Notes: generated from the letters alone by a model not told the origin. Counted from the stretch's first letter, positions 10,240 through 21,100 are shown. The stretch is 64,000 bases of DNA from Candidatus Altimarinota bacterium (GCA_021734475.1 JAIPIU010000004.1:1-64000); one strand, 5' to 3'. Made by a program: numbers and translations.

Positions 10240-11184
10240 ATGAATCGTTTAGATAGTTTTTTGTGATATGAATCACAGCTAAGTAGAAAAAAACTAGAAG
10301 CTAATATCAGAAAATTTTGGGTTAGTGAAGATTTTTTGTTAGCCAAAGATTCATTATTGAAGCCATGAATACTTAGTCCTGTAAGTGTAAGACTAGATAA
10401 AAAACTTTTTCCTGATATGGGAAATATTAGTTTGTGAATGTTTAAGCATCTAGAGATATCTATGAGAAGTTGTTTTGCTCAATCATGAATTCACATCGTA
10501 TGAAATTTTTTTGATTATATAGATCGAGATGATATAGATAAATTGAATCAGAATTGATTTGTAGATGTAGATATAAAGGTCATCAATAGATGACTAGCTG
10601 ATGTAGAGCTGAAAAAAGAATGAGCGTTCTTTAGATTATATTTTAGACCAGCAGGAACTGCTATTACAGGTAAAAAACTATACGATATCATCAAAGAATG
10701 AAAACTGAAAATGGAATGAGAATACTGAAAAACCCGATGTCTGGTATGAGCAAATAATTTTGAAATGAAAAATAGAGATGATTTTAAAAAATTGGATGAA
10801 TATATGGAGATGAAAGATTTGGATGAAGATCAGTCAGATGAAGCTCTGACTTTGAAATTGATATTGAATGAAAATAAATATATCCCAAATAATAAAAAAC
10901 AAATACTGATTGAATCCAAAAGAAATTTGGTAGATGTATTGGAACCATTAGATTTAAATAATAATGAGCACGTTAATCATGACTTTAATATAGGTGAAAC
11001 TTATTATGTAGATTTTGGAGAATATTTTGGGGTAATTATTTATCAATGATATGATGGATGATGACATCATATTATATCTCCACTCATTGATCCATGATTT
11101 AAATGACCTATTAGAACTGAGATAGTGAAGTGATGGGAATTTAATGAATTTATAGAATTACATATCTATCATAAGGATGGATAG
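10240..11184 (+). CDS. dCTP deaminase / dUTPase-fold protein
   Basis: 314 residues. Two segments resemble the duplicated dUTPase-like fold of 2'-deoxycytidine 5'-triphosphate deaminase proteins: ILSPVSVRLDKKLF near residue 48, corresponding to the P-x-S-x-D-L-R signature, and a C-terminal IISPLIDPGFKGPIRTEI, which matches the PGF-x-G strand of Dcd/dUTPase. Dcd makes dUTP from dCTP. The canonical catalytic E and R-x-x-x-H motifs are not clearly seen, so it may be inactive or act on another nucleotide. It is the third gene of a probable operon starting at 8231. Confidence 0.55.
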
Positions 11185-11192
11185 AAAAAATC

Positions 11193-11288
11193 GTCATTCC
11201 GGTGTTATTTTCGTTTTAGCGAATGCAACCGGAATCTACTAATTTTAATATCAAAGATTCCGGCTGCAAAACTTGGCGCCGGAATGAC
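11193..11288. repeat. Palindromic repeat, family A (GTCATTCCGG...CCGGAATGAC)
   Basis: Two nested arms: GTCATTCCGG with a trailing GCAACCGGAATCT, then GATTCCGGCTGCA with CGCCGGAATGAC. A full-length copy of the most abundant repeat in the window. Confidence 0.85.
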
Positions 11289-11336
11289 GTGTAAAATAGT
11301 TAAATAAAAAAATCTCAAATATCTTGTTAAACAAAA

Positions 11337-12242
11337 ATGAAAAGAAAAATGAAAAAGAAAATTGGAAAAGATGGAATTATATTCCGTCAAGAAGGAAACA
11401 CTGTAGTACAGGTTTTAGGGTCTGAAGGATCATTGAAATATGGTGCAATATGTATCAATCCTGATGCACCTCAAGAAGATAGGATCTACCAAAAAACTTT
11501 CTACAAAAAACCTGTTTATCTTCCAAACGAATATGACTCGTTTGTAAAAGAACACTTATCATTCCCGGACAATTTTGTACTAACAATGAATGGTTATTCA
11601 TACATGGGAGAAGAACATCTTTTGAGATATGGTATCAAGGATGGCGAATATGAAGCTGCCTGTGAAGCTATTCTCAAAAACGCTATCAAACATCTGAGAA
11701 TGAAATTTGATGGAGCAAGATTGCAAATAACTTACGGTGCCTCTGACATGGGAGTAGATATGGCAATAGAAAATATTGCAAGATATTTCAATATTGATTT
11801 ACTCGGATTCTCTTGTCCTGAATATATGCTTTATGTCAAAGATGATGAAATTCCTGTATTTGTAGCTGCTAATTCCGATGATTATGCGGACTATTATATT
11901 CGTTCATCTGACTTACTTATAACAACAGGAGGCAGAAAACAAGCACTTGAACATGATGTTCTCGCTACATGCATCTACAATAAAAGAGTTCACTTTGTAG
12001 ATGTGCTAAATAGTCTTTCTTCAACCGGTGGTGTACCTGCAACCATAAAAGGCAAAGACGGTAAGATTAATGTTGATAATGCCGCTGCTGCTTTTGGAAG
12101 AAATATTTCTTTCTACAATCGTGACAATGCACTTGCTCAGGCGCCTGTGAATGGCGATAAATGGGATGCAATATTCAACAACATCAACTCTGTTGCCACA
12201 GAAGTTTGTCGAAGCAAAATGTCACCGGCAAGAATGTTCTAA
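11337..12242 (+). CDS. Uncharacterised Rossmann-like protein (UGA-free)
   Basis: 301 residues with more than 20 glycines, all GGN. The central part (QITYGASDMGVDMAIENIARYF, then LGFSCPEYMLYV, IPVFVAANSDDYADYYIRSSDLLITTGG) alternates strands and helices, and its Gly-rich turns recall nucleotide- or nucleotide-sugar-binding Rossmann folds such as SLOG/LOG. I do not recognise a named family. ATG at 11337 is used; ATG at 11349 is possible. It stands alone, between a family A palindrome and its own terminator. Confidence 0.7.
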   Translation: MKRKMKKKIGKDGIIFRQEGNTVVQVLGSEGSLKYGAICINPDAPQEDRIYQKTFYKKPVYLPNEYDSFVKEHLSFPDNFVLTMNGYSYMGEEHLLRYGIKDGEYEAACEAILKNAIKHLRMKFDGARLQITYGASDMGVDMAIENIARYFNIDLLGFSCPEYMLYVKDDEIPVFVAANSDDYADYYIRSSDLLITTGGRKQALEHDVLATCIYNKRVHFVDVLNSLSSTGGVPATIKGKDGKINVDNAAAAFGRNISFYNRDNALAQAPVNGDKWDAIFNNINSVATEVCRSKMSPARMF

Positions 12243-12262
12243 ATCGGAATTTCCGAAAATCA

Positions 12263-12300
12263 AAAATCTGTCTCTTTATTAGGGGCAGATTTTTTTTATT
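12263..12300 (+). terminator. Rho-independent terminator
   Basis: AAAATCTGTCtC / GGGGCAGATTTT stem with a short loop and an eight-T tail, 21 bases after the stop of the preceding gene. Confidence 0.8.
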
Positions 12301-12307
12301 TACTATT

Positions 12308-12392
12308 GTCATTGCGAGCGTATGCGAAGCAATCTTAATTTAATTATAAAAGATTGCCGCGTCGTCCGCTTTGGCGGACTCCTCGCAATGAC
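12308..12392. repeat. Palindromic repeat, family B
   Basis: GTCATTGCGAG / CTCGCAATGAC outer arms and GCAATCTTAA / AAGATTGC inner arms, with an extra GTCCGCtttgGCGGAC hairpin. Confidence 0.8.
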
Positions 12393-12400
12393 TAGTATTT

Positions 12401-13414
12401 TTATTCTTGCAAAGAAAGATTGTATGCTGAGACTCTAAATTTATTTTCCTCCCCTACTTCAGTTTTGGGAATCTGTGAAAGCATAGTGAAACTTCCATTT
12501 GCTGGTCTTCGTAAATCATTTAGTTTATAAAATGTCTGAAAAGATCATCCAAAAATAGATAGCAATGCTCATATCATTGTAAGGTGATGTGACACTACCA
12601 TCATATTTCAGAATTTATTTTTTTCAAAATTTCTTAATAAAAATTCTTTTGCACGAGCGTTGGTCTGGACCTGTGATTCTCATCATGCTGGTGCTGTATG
12701 ATAATATACTTTTTCTCTCTGTAATTTGCTAAGTAGATCATGAAATCATTTTTCTCCATCTCGAAAATCCCTAATAAAACTAGGTGCAACATTTGCACCA
12801 TGATCTCTTTCTCTGATACGTTCATCCATCTTGATAGCGATATCTTTTCAATTAAAAGATCAGATAATTAGATCTTCAAGTTTGTTTTCATCGATCATTT
12901 TATCAAAATCGATATCGAGTCATTCAATATTTTTTAGTAGATAATGTGCTGTAGTCCTGGTTCTAATATATGGAGAGATATAAATTAAATCTGGAAATAT
13001 TTCAGGATTGGATTTGATAAGCTGTGCATATAATTTGGATAAGACTTCTCCATCTTCATGTCACTGCGATGATAATCATGTTTCATAATCTATTCATACT
13101 TCAGCAAAAAAATCTTTTAACAAAATCATAGCTAGTTCTTTTTTTCTAGAAATATCTGTAGTGGTCATAAATTCTTGATAGTCTGGATTGGATTTGATTA
13201 GTTCTTTGTATTCATTGTATTTACTCTCTAGGTGTCTGATAAAAGTGATACGTCTAGTCTCAGGAATATTATCATTGATAATATTTATAGGCAATTGTTG
13301 AAATTTTTCCATATCTAATATATCTAGTAATGGCTTTTGTAATCAACCAACATATAGTTTCATATTGGGTGATGATTGAAATCATTCTTTGGGTAAGTTT
13401 GGGACTAAGCGCAT
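12401..13414 (-). CDS. Histidine phosphatase superfamily protein
   Basis: 337 residues. The phosphohistidine loop appears as FIRHLESKYNEY (canonical RHGxS, with Leu for Gly), followed by SPYIRTRTTAHYL (second Arg) and MMVVSHHLTMIG (second catalytic His). This is the phosphoglycerate-mutase-like fold used by sugar-phosphate mutases, phosphatases and SixA-type enzymes. The substrate is unknown. A 60-residue N-terminal extension and a long insertion make it larger than usual. RHL instead of RHG is unusual. Confidence 0.8.
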
Positions 13415-13446
13415 GGTGGGAATGTGAAATGATAAATATTTATCTG

Positions 13447-13547
13447 GTCATTCCGGCGATAAGTTTTGCAGCCGAAATCTATTTTTATTTGTCATTATCT
13501 TTTCTTTAGATTCCGGTTGCAGACTTCGTCCTTGAGACCGGAATGAC
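13447..13547. repeat. Palindromic repeat, family A
   Basis: Outer GTCATTCCGGC / GACCGGAATGAC, inner GCAGCCGAAATCT / AGATTCCGGTTGCA. Separates the NADAR and histidine-phosphatase genes. Confidence 0.85.
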
Positions 13548-13556
13548 GAGTTACTG

Positions 13557-14087
13557 TTATTTTATTGAATCTCTATATTCCATTAGTAATTTTCATAAGA
13601 TATTTGATCAAATTAAATCTGATTGATCGATACCAAAGAATCTGTCTCATCGATATGTATATTCTATAATTTGTAGATCTCATGTATCGATAAGTTTTTG
13701 TTTAAGATCAGGATTGGAATCAAATTTCTTTTTGATAGCATCTCTCATATACATGATTCTATTATCAGAATTATTATCCAATTCAAAAAGTTTTGAAGAT
13801 TTTTTTGCTAATCAATGTCATATAGAAAGAAAAGATATCATTTTTTTTATCTCTATATCTGTTGTTCTAGCTGCCATGTAATATCATTCACTATCTCGAA
13901 ATTCATTTCAATATTCATCATATATTGGAGTGGTAAGTTGTGTGAAATTTGATCATTCTTCAAAAAGCATAGCAATTTGATCTGTGGTAATATTGTAAGC
14001 AGCTAAAGTAGGATGCATAATAATAGCCGAGTCTTGAATCTCATTTGGAGCGTATTGTCTGGAATTTTTTAACTCTTGATTATTCAT
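13557..14087 (-). CDS. NADAR / YbiA-like N-glycosidase domain protein
   Basis: 176 residues. Family features in order: IYDEYGNEFRDSEGYYMAARTTDIEIKK, the variable helical middle, MRDAIKKKFDSNPDLKQKLIDTG, and the C-terminal EYTYRGDRFFGID...GSNILGKLLMEYRDSI, which matches the W/F-G and G-x-N-x-L-G-x-x-L-M-x-x-R blocks of NADAR. NADAR proteins cleave N-glycosidic bonds in riboflavin intermediates or reverse ADP-ribosylation of DNA bases. It may act in ADP-ribose metabolism with the macrodomain and Nudix proteins in this window (inference). Confidence 0.8.
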
Positions 14088-14152
14088 TATTATATATAAG
14101 CTATAAAACTGTTCTAATACTATCTATTTAACTTCTAATATCAATATTAGTA

Positions 14153-14180
14153 TTGACTTATTTTATTAGATAAATATATG
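14153..14180 (+). promoter_or_regulatory. Promoter of the 61-aa gene
   Basis: TTGACT at 14153-14158, a 16-base spacer and TATATG at 14175-14180, 27 bases before the ATG. Confidence 0.5.
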
Positions 14181-14206
14181 TATTAAGAAAATATAAAGAT
14201 AAAAAT

Positions 14207-14392
14207 ATGTCAGAAGAAATTAAACAAGTAAACAAAGAAGCTACTATCCAAAATATTTTGGATTGGGCGAGTCGCAGTAATGGTCATTCAATCGACATCC
14301 AGAAGTTTAATGAAAAAATGGATAGTTCCGATTGGGAAACCTTCCTAATCGAAGCTGCAAAGTTTTGTGAAGTTGAAATTGTTTATCTGTAA
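14207..14392 (+). CDS. Small acidic protein, unknown function
   Basis: 61 residues, predicted mostly helical (ATIQNILDWASRSNG; DWETFLIEAAKFCEVEIVYL). One Gly, coded GGT. It is flanked by its own promoter and a hairpin terminator, so it is a monocistronic unit. The family is not recognised; no membrane or signal segment. Confidence 0.65.
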   Translation: MSEEIKQVNKEATIQNILDWASRSNGHSIDIQKFNEKMDSSDWETFLIEAAKFCEVEIVYL

Positions 14393-14404
14393 ATTTACAT
14401 CAAA

Positions 14405-14437
14405 ATGTCTCAGTTTTTTATCTGGGACTTTTTTTAT
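14405..14437 (+). terminator. Rho-independent terminator
   Basis: GTCTCAG / CTGGGAC stem around an A/T loop followed by a seven-T tract, 12 bases after the 61-aa gene. Confidence 0.8.
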
Positions 14438-14524
14438 AAAATCTCTTGTAATATACCTTATTTCTACTACTATCACGTCTGTACATATAAATAAGTTTTT
14501 TTATTTAATTATAATAGTACAAAA

Positions 14525-14800
14525 ATGACAAAGACAAATCTTATTGCAAGTCTAGCTGAAGACTTAGGAGTTTCAAAAAAATTAGCAGCAGAATTGGTAA
14601 ATGCTTTCATCGAAACAGTTATCGTTGGTGTTAAGAAACAAGGTCAAGTTAGATTACAAGGTTTTGGAACTTTCAAAGCTTCTAAAAGAAAAGCTAGAGA
14701 AGGTGTAAATCCACAAAACCCTTCAAAGAAAATTAAAATTCCTGCTATGAGAGTAGTAACTTTCAAAGCTGGTGCTGTTTTCAAAAAGGCAGTTAAATAG
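14525..14800 (+). CDS. HU-family DNA-binding protein
   Basis: 91 residues, the canonical HU/IHF size. N-terminal helices MTKTNLIASLAEDLGVSKKLAAELVNAF, the signature VRLQGFGTFKASKRKAREGVNP and the arm PAMRVVTFKAGAVFKKAVK are all present. It is a dimeric nucleoid protein that bends DNA. Seven glycines, none TGA. High expression may select against UGA, or the gene may be imported. It sits between two hairpin terminators. Confidence 0.96.
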   Translation: MTKTNLIASLAEDLGVSKKLAAELVNAFIETVIVGVKKQGQVRLQGFGTFKASKRKAREGVNPQNPSKKIKIPAMRVVTFKAGAVFKKAVK

Positions 14801-14805
14801 TTTAA

Positions 14806-14848
14806 CTTTAAGTAGTTAAACAAATTAACTATAAACAGTTAAATAATT
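14806..14848. repeat. Short AGTTAAA direct repeats
   Basis: Several AGTTAAAYA / TTAACT units directly after the hup stop codon; a possible folding or protein-binding site, no known function. Confidence 0.4.
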
Positions 14849-14873
14849 TTTCTTTTCTTACTGCAAAAAAAAT

Positions 14874-14898
14874 ACTCCTCTCTTTGAGGGGTTTTTTT
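14874..14898 (+). terminator. Rho-independent terminator of the HU gene
   Basis: ACTCCTC tcttt GAGGGGT stem-loop followed by seven T. Confidence 0.85.
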
Positions 14899-14983
14899 AT
14901 TATCCGTCATTTCGACCAGCTTGTCCCGCAATGGTGGGATAGTGGAGAAATCGCTTTTAAAAAAGTAAAGTCAATACTTATTA

Positions 14984-15011
14984 TTGACATTTAGTAATGA
15001 ATATATATAAA
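14984..15011 (+). promoter_or_regulatory. TTGACA-N16-TATAAA promoter
   Basis: TTGACA (14984-14989), a 16-base spacer starting TTTAGTAATGAAT, and TATAAA (15006-15011). Same architecture as promoters at 30592, 31148, 31759 and (minus) 38079. Confidence 0.65.
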
Positions 15012-15039
15012 TCTAATGTAAAAATAAAAACATATTGCT

Positions 15040-15717
15040 ATGAAAACAAAAAAAATTGCAAAAGAAAAAATCCTTGCTTGGATTGTATATACGATATTTA
15101 TGAGTCTGTTTATGATTTTCTTCTTTGGCTATCTTCGTATGCAAGATGGTTCTGAGATGATAGATCATGAATTCAGATTCTTGATAACTTATATGTTACC
15201 TATCGGTTTGTCTTCTACGATATCTGGCATAATAGCTGCTATATCCACCAAAGGAAAATATATCATTATATTTCTTTTGGGATATATTCCAGCAATACTT
15301 TTTATGCTGATAATGTACACTATAATATTTTTCTTCTCCGACAATCATTCAAAAAATGACGTAAGAGATCAATATATTGTAGAACAAGTACAAGACACTG
15401 TAATCACTACCAAGTCTGGATCTGAGTGGAAAGTAAGCAAAGAAAAAGACACTTACTATCATGTAGTAAAGCATGGTGAATCATTGGAATACATTTTCAA
15501 TGACATCAATCTGAGTCTACAGAAAGCACAGGAACAGGGTTTCGATATCCTCAAAAAGGATGAGCAAAACAAATTTGAGATCATTCCTATTGAAAAATAT
15601 GGATATGAACTCAATCAAAAAACCTATCTGTATTCTGGATTAAATCCAGGTGATACTGTATATCTACTAAAGCATGAACTTGAAAAGTTTAGAGCAGAAA
15701 AACATGTGTCTGAATAA
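15040..15717 (+). CDS. Membrane protein with a LysM-like C-terminal domain
   Basis: 225 residues. Three membrane helices at about 11-30, 46-66 and 74-97 are followed by a hydrophilic domain. That domain contains YYHVVKHGESLEYIFNDINL...KAQEQGFDIL and ends LNPGDTVYLLKHEL, a LysM-like pattern (VxxGESL ... LxxGDxVYL), so it may bind peptidoglycan. Nine or so glycines, none TGA. It has its own promoter and terminator and no operon partner. Confidence 0.7.
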   Translation: MKTKKIAKEKILAWIVYTIFMSLFMIFFFGYLRMQDGSEMIDHEFRFLITYMLPIGLSSTISGIIAAISTKGKYIIIFLLGYIPAILFMLIMYTIIFFFSDNHSKNDVRDQYIVEQVQDTVITTKSGSEWKVSKEKDTYYHVVKHGESLEYIFNDINLSLQKAQEQGFDILKKDEQNKFEIIPIEKYGYELNQKTYLYSGLNPGDTVYLLKHELEKFRAEKHVSE

Positions 15718-15729
15718 GAAATTTAAAAG

Positions 15730-15759
15730 GAGCGGGAGTTTTATTCTGCTCTTTTTTTT
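15730..15759 (+). terminator. Rho-independent terminator
   Basis: GAGCGGGA / TTCTGCTC stem followed by eight T, directly downstream of the LysM-like protein. Confidence 0.75.
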
Positions 15760-15765
15760 ACTAAA

Positions 15766-15799
15766 GTCATTCCGGCGTTAAGTTTTGCAGCCGGAATCT
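15766..15799. repeat. Palindromic repeat, family A half copy
   Basis: GTCATTCCGGCG ... GCAGCCGGAATCT, one arm pair only; it abuts the stop codon of the Fic gene. Confidence 0.8.
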
Positions 15800-16680
15800 T
15801 ATTCACTAATCTCCTTAGAGATCATCCACTTTCCATGCATTCTAAAAGCCGCTATGGTTTGTCTCTTTGCTTTGTTGAGAGTAGAATTGAGGTTTTGTTT
15901 ATGTAATTTGGCTCGTTGATTTAATGGTATTATTTTTTTGGCACTTAGAATAGTGATTCTTTTGTGAAGTGATTCCATTAGCAATAGTGCAAATATTTCT
16001 GTGAATCTGTCGTATTTATTCTGCTTGGTATAATGATCAAATAATGGATAATAATCAGATTTTTTGCTTTTGTTGGGAATGATTATTGGAGGATAGCCAA
16101 GTTTCATCAGCTGTTGATTGATGATCACTCTCCCCATTCTTCCATTTCCATCACAGAAAGGATGAATAGTTTCAAACTCTGCATGAAAATATGCTATATT
16201 ATCCAAAAAATATAAATCTTTATTTTGGTTATATTTATTTACGAGTTCATACATCAAAGCATTTACAAACGATGGATTGGCTCACATATGAGTTCAGACT
16301 CTTACCCATTCTTTTCAAGATCTGAAACGACCAGCTATATTATCACCGATTTCTCTAAGTAAAATCTGATGAAAATCCAATATCAGTTTTATAGTCAGAT
16401 TTTGATTGGGATTGTTTAGTAGATTTTTAATAATATTTGCTAGGTTTTTGGCTTCGTAGACTTCACGGAGATTATAATCTTTTTTGATCTTATCATAGAT
16501 CAAAATTTCCTCAGTATCTTGGAGACTGAGAGTAGAATTTTCTATTGCATTGGAATTGTAGACCATTTCTGGTATCTCAGCAATAGCAATCTCGTTTAGA
16601 GCTTTTTTGTTAGCTTTGGAAAGCTGTTTGTATTGGCTCATCAAGCTAGCAATCTTATCTTTGGTAGTCTGATAAATCAT
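15799..16680 (-). CDS. Fic-domain protein, class II
   Basis: 293 residues. The active-site loop HPFCDGNGRMGR (about 171-182) is canonical HPFx[D/E]GN[G/K]R, so it should transfer AMP or another NMP from a nucleotide triphosphate to a Ser/Thr/Tyr. The N-terminal inhibitory helix S-N-A-I-E-N (about 42-47) matches the (S/T)xxxE(G/N) motif, placing it in class II, self-inhibited Fic proteins. The flap region GKEWVRVGTHMGA carries three TGA glycines. ATG 16680 is chosen; a TTG four codons upstream is possible. It follows a RhuM gene with a 32-base gap. Confidence 0.9.
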
Positions 16681-16712
16681 ATCTAGATGCAAAATATAAA
16701 TACGTGAAATTT

Positions 16713-17183
16713 TTATGTTTTTATATATTTTTCACGTATTTCATTATAAAGATATTTTGGTAATTTGCAAGTATATGTTAATTTTTTGAAATATTTTCCT
16801 CCTCATTTGACTAGATAATCCTTGAGTCTTTGAGTTGCTCGGATACGGAACTGGGTTCATCTAAGAGACTTAACTCTATAACCAACTGAGATAATTACAT
16901 CAAGATTATAAAATATCAGGTTTCTTTTTACAGTTCTATTTCATTCTTTTTGAACTACCGGAAAATTTCCGGTAGTTGCTTCGGGATCTAATTCTTTCTC
17001 TTCAAAAACGTTTTGAATATGATTTCAGATAGTATCGCTATCTCTATCAAAAAGCATAGCCATCTGTTTTTGATTTAACCATACAGTCTCATTTTCAAAT
17101 TTCACCTCAATCTCCGTTCTTCCATCTTTGTCTTTGTATAATAAGATTTCTCAAGTTTTGAGTGAGTTTTCTGCTTTAGTCAT
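16713..17183 (-). CDS. RhuM family protein (N-terminal part only)
   Basis: 156 residues. It matches the start of the virulence-associated RhuM family: GEILLYKDKDGRTEIEVKF, TVWLNQKQMAMLFDRDSDTIGNHIQNVFEEKEL, and NLDVIISVGYRVKSLRGTQFRIRATQRLKDYLVK. Family members are usually about 300 residues or more, so this is a short form lacking the C-terminal region. RhuM genes are often found with toxin-antitoxin or Fic/Doc genes, and here a Fic gene follows directly. RhuM may supply an antitoxin-like DNA-binding function (inference). Confidence 0.85.
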
Positions 17184-17308
17184 TTTATTTATTTCAAAAA
17201 TAAACTCTTATATATGAAATATAAGAATCTGATTTTATTTGTCAAATATATTTTTGACAGAGTCTAATTATCATTTTTTAATTGAAATTTAAGAGGAGCG
17301 AGGTTTTT

Positions 17309-17836
17309 TTATTTTTCTAATAATTTTTCATACAGCTTATAATCATCTTCAGAATGTAATACAAATCTGACTTCTTGGATCTTGGGATTGGAGTGAAGAA
17401 AATTTTTGACTGTACTCACAGCTATTTGGCTAGACTCCTGTATAGGACATCCATAGGCTCAAGTACTTATAGATGGGAAAGAAATTGATTGGATATCATG
17501 ATCCAATGCGACTTTCAAGCTATTGAGATAACAATCAGCTAATTTATTTTTTCGGCTATCATCTGAGTAATTTTTGAATTGTGGTCAGACTGTATGGATG
17601 ACATATTTAGCAGGGAGATTTCATCATGTAGTAAGGACTGCTTGTCAAACTAGCAATCATTTGGGATAGAGAGTATTTCTGATATGTTTACAAGATTCTA
17701 GGATAGCTGGTCATCAAGCTCTATGGATTGCTCCATCGACTCATCATCATCACAAAAGTGAGCTATTAGCAGCATTGACTATAGCGTCTGTGTTTTGGGT
17801 TGTGATGTCTCAGAGGTGGAGGGTGATTGAGGGCAT
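17309..17836 (-). CDS. Macro-domain ADP-ribose deacetylase-like protein
   Basis: 175 residues, a complete MacroD-type macro domain: [35 protein letters not shown] at the N-terminus, then YVIHTVGPQF and ISFPSISTGAYGCP. The Asn and the GGGG-V-D-x-A-I-H loop bind and hydrolyse ADP-ribose esters or O-acetyl-ADP-ribose. The four loop glycines are four consecutive TGA codons (plus 17741-17752), the clearest single proof of recoding here. It probably forms a transcription unit with the upstream restriction enzyme and zinc membrane protein. Confidence 0.95.
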
Positions 17837-17861
17837 GAGAGAAGATTATTTTCAATAAACT

Positions 17862-18155
17862 TTATTTCATTATTTTATCTCAAAACAAGAAAGTTAAAAA
17901 GGCAATAATTAAAACTATTGCAGAAATAATATTTGCTAACATTCATGTTTTTGTTTGTCTTTCTTGAATTTTTAAAGATTTATTGTTTGCTATGGCTTGA
18001 TCTAAAAAACATTTTTCTTGTAATGTAATTGAATGATAACATTTATCACAGATGAAAAAAGATTGCCAAGGTTTCATTCATGGTCATCAACTCTCTGTTG
18101 CATCTATATGAAATCTCCATTCATGCTTACAAGTATCAAAATTTCACTTATTCAT
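17862..18155 (-). CDS. Small zinc-binding membrane protein
   Basis: 97 residues. The N-terminal half contains TCKHEWRF and, 30 residues on, FICDKCYHSI: a C-x-H ... C-x-x-C-x-H set suited to one zinc ion. A single membrane helix lies at about 73-92 (MLANIISAIVLIIAFLTFLF). It starts 10 bases after the restriction-modification gene ends and stops 25 bases before the macro-domain gene, so all three are likely cotranscribed. The family is not recognised. Confidence 0.65.
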
Positions 18156-18165
18156 AGTTTAAAAA

Positions 18166-21100
18166 TTACCCACCTAAAACAACCCTCCTCTCATCTTCAC
18201 TCAATCCATACAAATCGAACACCATCTCATCAATCTCTTTATCCGTCCTTTCAATTTCTCCCTTCACCACCAAAACTTTTTCCTTATATTCTTTGAAATA
18301 AGGTTCTCGGTCGTCTTGGTCGGATAGTGAAAGTGAAATTTTTTGCTTTTTCAATTCATCCAAAAAATCTTTGAATTCTCATTTGTAGAAAGATTCTAGT
18401 TTCTTTGTAAGCTTTTCTATTTTTAGGTTATCTTGGATTCTGTGGAGAAATTTATCTGTAAGTTCGTGAAGTTCTTTGGTTAGCAAAAGTATTTTATCTA
18501 CATGTTCTATAAATCTTTTTTGATCTATTAACATTTTATCTGGAATTGGTATCGACTCTATCGCATCTTTTGTAATATTAGTGTTTGATTCTCAATAATA
18601 TGAATTATAGAAATAACTAATTAATTTTGAGTTAATAATTCAAAGAATCACTCTTATATCAATCACTCCTTCCATAATGTTTATTATATTTGCATTAGGG
18701 AAAACAATATTATTAGAACAGTCTAAAGAAGCAAATATTTTATTTATATTTTGACCAACAATTCTTTGTAATATTATTTTTTCTGAGAAATGCCATTTTT
18801 TTGTTTTATCATCAATTCATGATATATTAACATATTTTTCTACTGGATCTATGTAGTATCTATGGGTATCTCTTCATTCTATATATTTATTACATATTTT
18901 TATTAACTTTTGATCATTATCTAAATCGGTTTTACTAAATATTCATGTAGGGTACTTAAAATCATTCACAATTGTTTCCGTCGGTATACTCATCCATCAT
19001 TTATGTAAAGAAATATATTTTTTAAAATTACATTTATTAGATAATATCTTCAAAATAATATTATCTATATCTAAAACTATATTCCCATCTAAAACATCAT
19101 TAAATATTTTTTGTTCAACAATATTTATTTTTTTAAAACTATTATTAGTTATTACTCAATTATTAGAAAGTTGAGTTTTATCTACTATTTTAAGAAATGT
19201 TTTTAGATCATCTTTATATTTTATTTTATTATAAACAGTGATTGTTGTTTCCGTATTTACTTCAGTAAATGGGAAAAATCTGTAAGGAAAATCTATAATT
19301 TCTATTAAATGTGTTTCTTCAAAAATGAACTTTCTTAATTTATAAAAACTTTTGTTCGTATAAAATGAGTTTGGGGTTATAAATGAAAGATATCAATTAT
19401 CTTTCAGTAAAAATCTAGTGGATACATATATAAATATTTCATATAAATCCATTTCGGAAAATAGAATGTCGCTGTATTTACTTCGAAAATAATTTCTATC
19501 TACAGTATTTATTGCTTTTGTGCTAACATACGGTGGATTCCCTACAATAACATCAAATCATCAATTTTTCATAATTTCCTTAAATTGAACATTCCAATCA
19601 AAGGCTTTTTCTTTCGCTACAAATGGATCATCAATTAAACTATTCCCACACTTAATATTTCCATCCAAGTTATTTAATTTCTTTCATTTTTGTGCTGACT
19701 TCAATCGTAACGAAAGCTTGGTAATTTCCACACTTTCTTCGTTCAAATCTACTCAGTAAATATTATTGGTCAAAATATTTTTATAGAGAGTTGTATCGTC
19801 GAAGAGTCATTTGATTCATAAACTTTTTAGGATTTTCCCTATTCTTTCATTTTCTTCCAAGAGAACATCGAAAACACGCACAAGAAAAGCTCCACTTCAA
19901 CAAGCTGGATCGAGGACTTTGATATTTTGGAGTATTTGTTGATATTTTAAATATGCTTTCTGTTCAGGATTTTCTATATTTTTTTTTCGTCTTCTTTCTC
20001 CTGTTTTTTCGTCTATTGTACTCACTTCTGATAAACATTCATCTTCTTTTTCATTAAGATATTTCATTACGCTATTTTGTACGATATAGTCCACGATATA
20101 TTCTGGTGTATAGAAGATTCAGTCTTTTTTTCTTCTTCATTTAGAATTATCTTGAGTTTCTCTTCATATCAAATCTTCTTTGATTTCTTCTAGGTCGCTA
20201 ATAGATTGCTCGAAGATATGTCAGAGAATATTTACAGAAATATCATCCTCGAAGTTGTAATTGGTCAGTCATACAAAATCATTACAAATATCATCACTAA
20301 TTCTGAGACTATTTAAGATATGATCTTCCTTGAATAATCATCCGTTGTATCAATCTGGAATTCATAGTTTTTCGCTCCCGCTATCTACTCCAGTAAAAAA
20401 TCTTTTGGTCATCTCTCGTGGAGAAATGTCAAATTCTCATGCTCTCACGATTCACTCTTTGAGTTTCTTGTCTGGAAGCAAGCCTTTGTCTTCGCAGAAG
20501 AAAATAAAAATAAGTCTATCTATAATTTTCTGTGCTTTTTCTACTGATGTGGTGACGGATAGATTTGGATTGTTTTTTCTGATATCTTGGATCAATCTGA
20601 TTCTAAGTTCTTTGTATTCCTGATAAAATTTCTTTGTGATTTTTTGTTGTTCTTCCCTGAAATGTGAAAGAAGTTTTTCTGTCTTTCCTGTAAGTAGATT
20701 ATCTCTGTGGAGAAGTAGGTATAATTTCCTGAGATTGAAGTAATTATCTTTTGGATCTAATAATTCGTCTAAGTTTCGAATTTCGAAATCTGTCGTATTA
20801 TCTCTGTATAATCTGATTTCATAAAAATTACTAACAATAAGTCGTTTGCAATTTTTCAATCATGTTTTGTATGCGAATCCTTGACCGACAGCAGAAAGTC
20901 ACCCATGTCAGAATTGTTTTTTTGTTAGATTAGTTTTAGCTCATTTGAGTTCACAAACAATCTGAACATTTTCTGGTTCATATTTTCAGTCAACAAAATC
21001 TCATATTGTAAGGTCAGCTATTCCTCAACCCAAAACTCATCATTTGGGAATACGATTTATCATATCTTGGTATCACAACAATTCTCAGAAAAAAATCTGA

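Noticed and set aside
17741-17752. UGA decoded as Trp (Mycoplasma code)
   Set aside because: TGA falls on conserved glycines (macro GGGG, NadK GGDG, PFL radical Gly, PurC-like P-loops in NadE), while conserved Trp positions use TGG.
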